NCBI GenBank assembly: GCA_002705085.1
Contig: PAHO01000014.1
Location: forward strand, 45,399 to 109,398
DNA from: Phycisphaerae bacterium
GTDB lineage: Bacteria > Planctomycetota > Phycisphaerae > Phycisphaerales > SM1A02
Direction: 5' to 3'
Length of the DNA: 64,000 bases
Both the position numbers and the translations under genes were made by a program. How positions within the stretch are numbered: the first letter of the stretch is position 1; each line of letters starts with the position of its first letter. A model generated the notes under the pieces. The model was not told the origin of the DNA, did not search any database, and was given only the letters and a program-made list of their open reading frames with translations. This document shows, in pieces, positions 18,188-23,880 of this stretch.

Positions 18188-18388
18188 GATGGAATCCTTT
18201 CTTCACGCCAACAAAAAGATGGCCTGCTGACAAGGCGCCCCACCGGCCGAACAGCAGGACCAGAACCGTGAACCCGAATTCGGCACCACACTGATCGAGT
18301 CTGGATCAACCATCGGGGAACAAAGCCTTCTCCCAAAGGGCCTGTACATCTAACGATGGATGCAAGGATGCTTGGAGACCTCAGCACT

Positions 18389-18691
18389 TCATGAAGCGTT
18401 CGGGCATTGGGCATGAAACCTTCGTAAGCCGTCCGCCTCGAGCAAGAATGGTCCGAAAGGCACAATCGCCGCGATCATGCCCCGCACAGCGAGGCGGACG
18501 GGCAATTTTCGCATGACAACAGCCAGCAAGAACATCAGCCACAGACCCGCAAAGAGCACGCCATGCACCCACCCAACGTAAGTCACTGCCATGGGGTAAC
18601 CAAATTTATATTTCAGTGGCATGGCGACCAAAAAGAGCACCAGAGTGGAGATGCCCTCAACCGTGGAGAATCGGCGAAGAACTGAAATCAT
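18389..18691 (-). CDS. DUF3817 integral membrane protein
   Basis: The protein has 100 residues with three hydrophobic segments. The family signature is visible: VEGISTLVLFLVAMPLKYKF, then YPMAVTYVGWVHGVLFAGLW. The family is widespread and of unknown function. It lies 6 bp downstream of the DUF6899 gene on the same strand and is probably co-transcribed with it. Confidence 0.85.
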   Translation of the reverse strand: MISVLRRFSTVEGISTLVLFLVAMPLKYKFGYPMAVTYVGWVHGVLFAGLWLMFLLAVVMRKLPVRLAVRGMIAAIVPFGPFLLEADGLRRFHAQCPNAS

Positions 18692-18697
18692 GGGAGA

Positions 18698-18976
18698 TCA
18701 AGCGCCTTCGTGTGAACGATCGGCACGCCACGTCATGGCCTCACCGTTCTCTTTCATTTTGACTTCTTCGTAAGGCACCGCCTGCACTTGGTACATCTCG
18801 AGTTTGCAGCATTCCAACACTCCGATCACGTCATTGATGGCGGCGTAGCCTCCGGCTTTGTTTTCGATCAGATACGTATCGCAAAGGCGGGTGATCGCGT
18901 AATTCAGCTCCCCAGCGGTGGTGGGGGTTCCACCAGCATCGATACGAACTCGATCTTCAGGCTTGATGTATGGCAT
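18698..18976 (-). CDS. DUF6899-family small protein
   Basis: The protein has 92 residues from the ATG at 18976, which has a perfect AAGGAG seven bases upstream. Sequence marks are MPYIKPEDRVRIDAGGTPTT, then AGELNYAITRLCDTYL, NDVIGVLECCKLEMYQ and PYEEVKMKENGE. This matches a small conserved family annotated from phage and bacteria with no known function. The upstream 38 residues of open frame precede the ribosome binding site and are not translated. Confidence 0.82.
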   Translation of the reverse strand: MPYIKPEDRVRIDAGGTPTTAGELNYAITRLCDTYLIENKAGGYAAINDVIGVLECCKLEMYQVQAVPYEEVKMKENGEAMTWRADRSHEGA

Positions 18977-19031
18977 GGTGGCTCTCCTTGGTTGGTGTAG
19001 AAATAAGAATAGACGTCCGATGGTATGAACG

Positions 19032-20102
19032 ATGATCGACCAACGGGGTTCTACCGAGTCAACTTTGGCCAAACAACCGTCCAGAACCAAAGCGTGGATC
19101 CGGCGGCTTGTCTCCTGTGGACCGGCGGTGGCGGTGGCCGGCAGCCACCCCTGGTCTTTGTTTGAACCGTGGTGCAGTCCTTTTTTGCCTCATGCCACGA
19201 CTGTGGTGGTGGTTTTTCTGGTTTGGAATCTGGCTGGCCGGCACTGGAGAACCTCAGGGATGCTCGGATTGGTCGGGCTCTTGGGCATCTGGTCATGGGC
19301 AAAGGCCCTCCCGCCGACTGCCCCAGCTTTCGCCCCTCCATCCGAAGAACAGGTCATATCCGCAGGATTTGCCAACTTGGGGATCAACCCCGCCCCCGTT
19401 CTTGGAACACCAACGGTGCTGCAAGATTGGTTTGGTGATCAACCTTTGGATCTTCTTGGGGTTGTGGAGTGTTCTTCAAGTCAGGTCGAACACATTGGTT
19501 CTTGGCAGCGGTGGCACTCGGTGCATGCAGAACCCGATGACCTTTCGGCCAATGGCATTGCGTTGTTCAGCATGTTCCCCATTCGTTCGATCGAAATCGA
19601 CCGGACCCCCAACGCCAGACTCGATCACTTGACGGCGGTGGTTGACGGCCCCACGGGAACCTTTCAGGTCGAAATCACCCACCCTTGTCCGCCCGTACCA
19701 GGTTGGCTCCATCAACGGCAAGCTGAACTGGATCACATCTCGGATTCAGCCATGACTTCCGATTGGCCAATTCTTGTGCTGGGCGACCTCAACGAAACTC
19801 CGTTTGGAGAAGGCTGGAGAGGGCTGCTGAAGACATCTGGGCTGAATACGCTCGGCCCCCTTTCGACACCAACTTGGCCCAGCCAACTCAAAGGGCTGCC
19901 ACTACCGGCGTGGATTGGGATCAGGATTGATCACATTCTGGTTGGCCCAGGGTGGGGCGCCGGCCCCATCGAAGTGGGGCCACGAATCCAATCCGACCAC
20001 CGGCCGATTCGGGCCCACATCTGGTTGAAGCCCCCAAATCGAGAGATCATGGGGGCTGAACCGGAGCAGAATCCGCCAAAAAGCGTCGTTTCTGGCCCCT
20101 AA
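19032..20102 (+). CDS. Endonuclease/exonuclease/phosphatase-family membrane protein
   Basis: The protein has 356 residues. The N-terminal third has hydrophobic segments (about 45-66 and 72-90). A C-terminal EEP catalytic domain follows: LLGVVECSSSQVE (metal-binding Glu), LVLGDLNETPFGEGW (Asp/Asn), RIDHILVG and QSDHRPIRAH (catalytic His). The expected DNase-I-fold residues are therefore present. Substrates of such membrane-bound members are unknown; phosphodiester or phosphoester cleavage outside the membrane is inferred. It is divergent from the DUF6899 gene. Confidence 0.87.
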   Translation: MIDQRGSTESTLAKQPSRTKAWIRRLVSCGPAVAVAGSHPWSLFEPWCSPFLPHATTVVVVFLVWNLAGRHWRTSGMLGLVGLLGIWSWAKALPPTAPAFAPPSEEQVISAGFANLGINPAPVLGTPTVLQDWFGDQPLDLLGVVECSSSQVEHIGSWQRWHSVHAEPDDLSANGIALFSMFPIRSIEIDRTPNARLDHLTAVVDGPTGTFQVEITHPCPPVPGWLHQRQAELDHISDSAMTSDWPILVLGDLNETPFGEGWRGLLKTSGLNTLGPLSTPTWPSQLKGLPLPAWIGIRIDHILVGPGWGAGPIEVGPRIQSDHRPIRAHIWLKPPNREIMGAEPEQNPPKSVVSGP

Positions 20103-20195
20103 ACGCGACTTTCACGAAAAAATAACCGTTGGCCGATACAGAAAGTGCCCCGTTTGTGAGGGCCTCCGTTGTACAAGGAAGTAGGAGTTCGATCC

Positions 20196-20432
20196 ATGAA
20201 GGGATTCGACGTAATCAAGGGCTTCGCTAAGGAGCTGATGGAAGTTTTGGTGCTCTTTGTTGGTCTCGGCGTTCTCGCCGGTGTCATCTTTGGAGCCGAC
20301 AACATTTCGTTCTTCGCTGGCGTCACTGACAACCTGATCGCCTTGCTGAACCAGTTCGGTTCAAATGGACTGATTGGCTTCATTGCTCTGCTGCTTGTCA
20401 TTAGCGTGTTCAAGCGTGGCTCTGCAGCCTAA
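20196..20432 (+). CDS. Small two-TM membrane protein
   Basis: The protein has 78 residues from the ATG at 20196, with GGAG eight bases upstream. It has an amphipathic N-terminus (MKGFDVIKGFAKELMEV), a first membrane span (about 16-36) and a second (about 55-72), ending FKRGSAA. No family is recognised. It stands alone between the EEP gene and a hairpin terminator, like a small independently expressed membrane protein. Confidence 0.7.
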   Translation: MKGFDVIKGFAKELMEVLVLFVGLGVLAGVIFGADNISFFAGVTDNLIALLNQFGSNGLIGFIALLLVISVFKRGSAA

Positions 20433-20456
20433 GTCGTAATCAGAATCTGATTCGTC

Positions 20457-20491
20457 CACGGCCTCGCATTCGCGAGGCCGTGTTCGTTTCC
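20457..20491 (+). terminator. Hairpin terminator after the small membrane protein
   Basis: A perfect 10-bp GC-rich stem (20457-20466 with 20473-20482) has a 6-nt loop and is followed by a short T-rich tail (TTCGTTTCC). It begins 24 bp past the stop codon at 20432. The weak tail lowers confidence. Confidence 0.65.
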
Positions 20492-20690
20492 GAGCGAAGC
20501 GACCAAACCGCCCCCCGATGGGATCTTGCTCGGGGCGGCAAGCCACAGGCCGAGAGAATGAACAAGAATGGCCACACCCCATATGAAGGCGACATTCCGA
20601 ATCAGGAAGACCATAGTGCTGGCCGATCAACGACTTTGACCGGTGATCTTGAGGACCATCGACAATCCCTCAATTAAATTAGAGGCCTCC

Positions 20691-21443
20691 ATGCAACAGG
20701 CAATTTTCATTGTTGGCACCGGGCGTTCTGGCACGCACTTCACATGCCGGAGCATCAGAGGATTCACGAATACATTTGATCCTCTCCTGGGTAAGGAAAA
20801 AGGCAGACACCTGCGTTCCATCGCGAAAGCAGCAATACACCATCGGAGCTATCCGAAGTCCGCCATCGAGTACTACAAGTCAGTACTCCAGAGCGCATCG
20901 AGTGAAGCGGTCTTTGTGGATCAACATCATCCAAATCTCTTCTTCGCACATGAGATCACGAAGTTGTTCCATAGACCGGTGTTCCTTTACCCTGACCGGC
21001 CAATCCATCAAATCGTGGCGTCCATGATGAACCATGACGGGGTACTCAATTGGTATCAATACGCCAAAAAGAACATCAATCGCAAGATCCTCGGAGATCA
21101 CATCCCAATACCAAATCAATTCCTAGGGATCTTCGAGGCAGAGGACTTGGCCAACCTGCCTCTTCACAAACTGTGCGCACTGCGGGTGATCGGCCACCGC
21201 AACCGGGCGAAGCTGCTGATCAAACGAGAGATTGATCTTCGGTTCATCAACTACGAACAACTGGTGGAAGATCAACTTGCTGAATTCACTCGCGTCTTTA
21301 CCAATGATGAATTCACAACATTGGGCAAGTTCCACAGCGTGGAAGTCAGTCAAAAGAAGTCACTCTCCAAGTTCAAAGAAACGCTGAGCGACGCCCAGGT
21401 TGATGAAATCACCGAGATCGAACAACGATTTTCTGCCAAGTAA
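20691..21443 (+). CDS. Sulfotransferase-like protein
   Basis: The protein has 250 residues from the ATG at 20691, preceded by GAGG. The N-terminus IFIVGTGRSGTHFTCRSI matches the PAPS 5'-phosphate loop of the sulfotransferase fold. VFLYPDRPIHQIVASMMNHD corresponds to the region that binds the 3'-phosphate, with an Arg and a following Ser. RFINYEQLVED is the usual late motif. It would transfer sulfate from PAPS to a carbohydrate or small molecule; the acceptor is unknown. Base composition is lower in GC than the flanking core genes. It stops only 2 bp before the leftmost tRNA-Asp repeat, so it may itself be imported. Confidence 0.78.
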   Translation: MQQAIFIVGTGRSGTHFTCRSIRGFTNTFDPLLGKEKGRHLRSIAKAAIHHRSYPKSAIEYYKSVLQSASSEAVFVDQHHPNLFFAHEITKLFHRPVFLYPDRPIHQIVASMMNHDGVLNWYQYAKKNINRKILGDHIPIPNQFLGIFEAEDLANLPLHKLCALRVIGHRNRAKLLIKREIDLRFINYEQLVEDQLAEFTRVFTNDEFTTLGKFHSVEVSQKKSLSKFKETLSDAQVDEITEIEQRFSAK

Positions 21444-21444
21444 G

Positions 21445-21535
21445 CCCAAGAAAAAAGCCCTCCTGAGACAGGAAGGCTTCCAAAAGCGAGGCGGACGAGA
21501 TTCGAACTCGCAACCTCCGGATAGACGGTCCGGAG
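21445..21535 (-). pseudogene. Partial tRNA-Asp copy plus terminator (distal att repeat 3)
   Basis: This direct repeat of the intact tRNA-Asp region holds the terminator hairpin (about 21453-21480) and the tRNA 3' half (21487-21535: acceptor 3' strand, T arm, variable loop and anticodon arm). The 5' half is missing. One change in the anticodon loop (position 33 T to C) shows decay. It is the outermost of three copies in the same orientation and marks the far end of the leftmost insert. Confidence 0.82.
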
Positions 21536-21796
21536 GGGAAGACCAAAATTTCGATGAAAATCTGCCCTTAGACGCTCCAAACGGCGACTGTGCTGGCGTG
21601 TCTTCTGCCGACCGTGCGCCAAATCGTGCGCTTTCGCCAGCCAGAGCCGCTCTGCACCAAGTCATAGACACGCTGGATGATCAAAAAGTGAATGCCCTGA
21701 TGCAGTTGCTTACCGATTCCTAAATCACTTCTCACGAACCCCGACCCCTTTTACCCTGTGGTCAGGAGTTCATCTTTGCGTGCATTACACACTCAA
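21536..21796. other. Gene-poor left end of the first tRNA-Asp insert
   Basis: No complete gene is seen. In one frame the sequence runs open through 21720 and ends in a plausible protein tail (ALHQVIDTLDDQKVNALMQL), which may be the remnant of a larger gene cut by the insertion. At 21613-21634 lies a copy of the paired GTGCGC motif also found at 22583 and 23627. Confidence 0.5.
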
Positions 21797-22021
21797 CTAC
21801 TTCTTCTCCAATAGAGAAGCGACAAGAAAGCATCCGGCAAGAATCCAACAAACCACACCGGCTGCATTAAACATTGCTGAGTTTGACATTCCGGATGAAC
21901 TGATTGGCTCAACATCCATATTTGATGTGATGGATGACCAAAGAAACAGACTCCCGCCTGCCATCGCAAACTGACCGAATCTAATCTTGTTATTGCTCTT
22001 CTTTTGATTCTCTTCTGTCAT
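21797..22021 (-). CDS. Small membrane protein in the tRNA-Asp insert
   Basis: The protein has 74 residues: a polar start (MTEENQKKSNNKIRFGQFAM) and two hydrophobic segments (about 16-33 and 50-69), ending LLEKK. It overlaps the upstream gene by 32 bp and is on the same strand. No family is recognised. It is AT-rich compared with the surrounding core genes, in keeping with acquired DNA. Confidence 0.55.
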   Translation of the reverse strand: MTEENQKKSNNKIRFGQFAMAGGSLFLWSSITSNMDVEPISSSGMSNSAMFNAAGVVCWILAGCFLVASLLEKK

Positions 22022-22343
22022 CGTCGTCGTCCTTTTCTTTAGATCTGAAATGATTCGCTAACTCAGAAATGAATCCAGCAAGTAACTGGATTCCTGAGAC
22101 GGAAAGAAACGCGCCAATTAGCACGAACACAATTTCACTGATGAATCCTGTGGGACTTCTACGTGTGCCTTGATATATCCGTGCATATTCAGACCAGTCT
22201 GCATAAAGCGTTACATAGATCATGAGTGGTCCAATGATGAGCAGAACCGGTATGAGAACAATAAAACAGCCCACATCTACTGGAGTCAGTGGCACCGGTT
22301 CTGGTGTCATGTCACCATCAGATTCGGTTCCGTCTTCAGTCAT
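21990..22343 (-). CDS. Membrane protein with acidic/charged tail in the tRNA-Asp insert
   Basis: The protein has 117 residues: an acidic N-terminus (MTEDGTESDGDMTPEPVPLT), two membrane segments (about 26-47 and 73-93) and a strongly charged C-terminus (SKEKDDDDDRRESKEEQ). No family is recognised. It is probably co-transcribed with the overlapping downstream small membrane gene. The AT-rich composition suggests transfer. Confidence 0.55.
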   Translation of the reverse strand: MTEDGTESDGDMTPEPVPLTPVDVGCFIVLIPVLLIIGPLMIYVTLYADWSEYARIYQGTRRSPTGFISEIVFVLIGAFLSVSGIQLLAGFISELANHFRSKEKDDDDDRRESKEEQ

Positions 22344-22424
22344 GCGGGAAATATATATTCCGAAGTGTCGGATGTGGACATCGTGGCATGCGAGTCATGG
22401 GACATGCACAAACTCCGATGTTGA

Positions 22425-22571
22425 ATGACTTTGCATGACCAATATTGCAGACTCACTATTGGGTGCCGAGAGCCGGCGCCCACTTCTTGTGCTGCTGATT
22501 TGTCAGGCGATGGCATCATTGGTTTTGACGATCTCGTCAATGTGATCAGCAACTGGGGTGTGTGTCCCTAA
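22425..22571 (+). pseudogene. Orphan C-terminal GC-type dockerin fragment
   Basis: A 48-residue frame ends in CAADLSGDGIIGFDDLVNVI then SNWGVCP and stop. This is a full single dockerin-like unit of the kind that ends the two large secreted proteins in this window (48512 and 61614). There is no signal peptide and no upstream domain in frame (TGA just upstream at 22422), so it looks like the 3' scrap of a truncated secreted-protein gene left in the insert. Confidence 0.72.
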
Positions 22572-22626
22572 GTGACCAAAACCGTGCGCCAGATCGTGCG
22601 CTTCTCTCAGATTCCGCCCCAACCCA

Positions 22627-22718
22627 CCCCAAGAAAAAAGCCTTCCCAATGCAGGAAGGCTTCCAAAAGCGACGCGGACGAGATTCGAACTCGCAACCTC
22701 CGGATAGACAGTCCGGAG
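22627..22718 (-). pseudogene. Partial tRNA-Asp copy plus terminator (att repeat 2)
   Basis: This second direct repeat has the terminator hairpin with A-run (about 22633-22663) and the tRNA-Asp 3' half (22670-22718). It matches the intact gene from the anticodon stem to the acceptor end, apart from one acceptor change (c at 22673). It separates the two inserts and would be an attachment site for both. The sequence diverges immediately after 22718, as expected for the crossover limit. Confidence 0.85.
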
Positions 22719-22815
22719 ATCATGGGGATTTGAGAACTAGTACGTTTTAAAATGCAATAAGATTTCGTCTAAGAAGTTGAAATTACAACTAATCAATATC
22801 TGCAAAAGGTCTCGT

Positions 22816-23376
22816 ATGAAACATGTTTCAAAGTTCATTGTAAAAATTCTGGTCGGACTTGCCCTGGCAACTGCCATCTCTTGCAGTGAGTCGCAAAATA
22901 GATATGAGCCGCCGGATCAACTTTTTAGTTATGAAGTTCCTGCTGGATGGACCATGCAAGACTCATTCATGAAGTACAAGATATGTGTTCCCCTGTACCC
23001 TGCATCTGATTTCACAGCAAACGTCAATGTGGTGTATGAAAGCTCAAACTTGGACTTACAGATCTACTGCGCACAAACAGAACTGTTACTTGCATCATTA
23101 TTAACTGAAGATCCTTCGGTCTTCGAGCAAGAAATACTCTCGTCTTCAACAAGATATCAAGCAATGAATGTTCGATTAAAGGACGGATCGCTTCCAAGAA
23201 TGTACACATTCAGCTCTCCCGACATGCTCACGGGAGCAACAAACTCCATAACCCAAGCCATTGCCCCTGCAAAAAATGGCTTCGTAATATTCACTTTCAC
23301 ATGTCGGGAGGAAAGATATGAAATGTATAGCCCCGTCTTTGTTGAATTAATCAAAAGCGCGTCCACGAGTGGTTGA
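22816..23376 (+). CDS. Lipoprotein with a PsbP/DcrB-like fold (tentative)
   Basis: The protein has 186 residues from the ATG at 22816. The lipoprotein signal ends LATAISC (lipobox ATAISC). The mature protein begins with a YEVPAGWTM strand pair, then ANVNVVYES, and a long helix before the final beta strands (GFVIFTFTCREERYE). That order resembles the PsbP/DcrB-like superfamily, but identity is not certain. It is markedly AT-rich and sits alone between two tRNA-Asp repeats, so it is probably cargo of the second insert. Confidence 0.65.
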   Translation: MKHVSKFIVKILVGLALATAISCSESQNRYEPPDQLFSYEVPAGWTMQDSFMKYKICVPLYPASDFTANVNVVYESSNLDLQIYCAQTELLLASLLTEDPSVFEQEILSSSTRYQAMNVRLKDGSLPRMYTFSSPDMLTGATNSITQAIAPAKNGFVIFTFTCREERYEMYSPVFVELIKSASTSG

Positions 23377-23500
23377 GATGAGACTCTTAGTTCTTTTTTT
23401 GACACCTACACCAAGTATGCCTCTACCGAACCAGGAATACGGTGCGATATAGAACAACCCATGAAAACCAAACCAAAATCAATCTTGTCGCTGCTGTGGC

Positions 23501-23650
23501 TTGTCCGTTCCCACCATCCAGCGAGCCATCGGACACGCTTCAGCGAGGACGACGGAGAGTTGCTTGGCCCCATCCCGAGACCTTGACCGGAGAGCCTGTT
23601 TCAGCGTCTTCAGCCACCCCCAAAAACGTGCGCCAAATCGTGCGCTTTCC
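23501..23650 (+). pseudogene. Tyrosine recombinase (integrase) C-terminal remnant
   Basis: In this frame VPTIQRAIGHASARTTESCL matches the end of tyrosine recombinases: I-Q-x-x-x-G-H-x-S, then T-T-E-x-Y-L. The position of the catalytic tyrosine is a cysteine here, and no upstream catalytic domain is in frame, so the fragment is inactive. It ends next to the terminator and intact tRNA-Asp, where an integrase gene usually lies in a tRNA-inserted element. Confidence 0.5.
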
Positions 23651-23670
23651 TCAGATTCCTTCCAAGAGCA

Positions 23671-23713
23671 CCCCAAGAAAAAAGCCCTCCTGATACAAGA
23701 GGGCTTCCAAAAG
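23671..23713 (-). terminator. Intrinsic terminator of tRNA-Asp
   Basis: On the minus strand, just after the tRNA 3' end, there is an 8-bp stem (23699-23706 with 23682-23689) and a T-run (A6 at 23678-23683 on the plus strand). The same hairpin with compensating changes is present in both partial copies. The whole stretch belongs to the ~91-bp repeat. Confidence 0.78.
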
Positions 23714-23787
23714 CGAGGCGGACGAGATTCGAACTCGCAACCTCCGGATAGACAGTCCGGAGCTCTAACCAATTGAGCTACCGCCCC
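23714..23787 (-). tRNA. tRNA-Asp(GTC)
   Basis: A complete 74-nt cloverleaf: acceptor GGGGCGG pairs with CCGCCTC, D arm GCTC/GAGC, anticodon stem CCGGA/TCCGG with loop CTGTCTA (anticodon GTC), T arm GCGAG-TTCGAAT-CTCGT, discriminator G, and no encoded CCA. The G73 discriminator fits Asp. It is the intact target gene of the integrations to its left. Confidence 0.96.
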
Positions 23788-23880
23788 AAGTTGTCGCCCT
23801 GAGACACAGGGCAGGACGGAAATCCTAACGTGAAGCGCCGTGGTGTCAAGTCGAGATGGCGGTTCTGGGGCCAAGAACCC

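Noticed and set aside
18112..18465. 117-residue minus-strand frame between SixA and DUF3817
   Set aside because: It overlaps the SixA coding start in another frame, is rich in Arg, Ser and Cys, and has no homology; the ~200 bp between the two genes seems non-coding.
21400..21723. Plus-strand frame containing RDSNSQPPDR
   Set aside because: That peptide is the classic mistranslation of a tRNA 3' half; the frame crosses the partial tRNA-Asp repeat. The same applies to frames at 22562-22750, 23501-23776 (downstream part) and 23479-23874.
21445..23787. CRISPR-like reading of the three repeats
   Set aside because: Only three copies, about 1 kb apart, each a tRNA 3' half plus terminator; not a CRISPR array.
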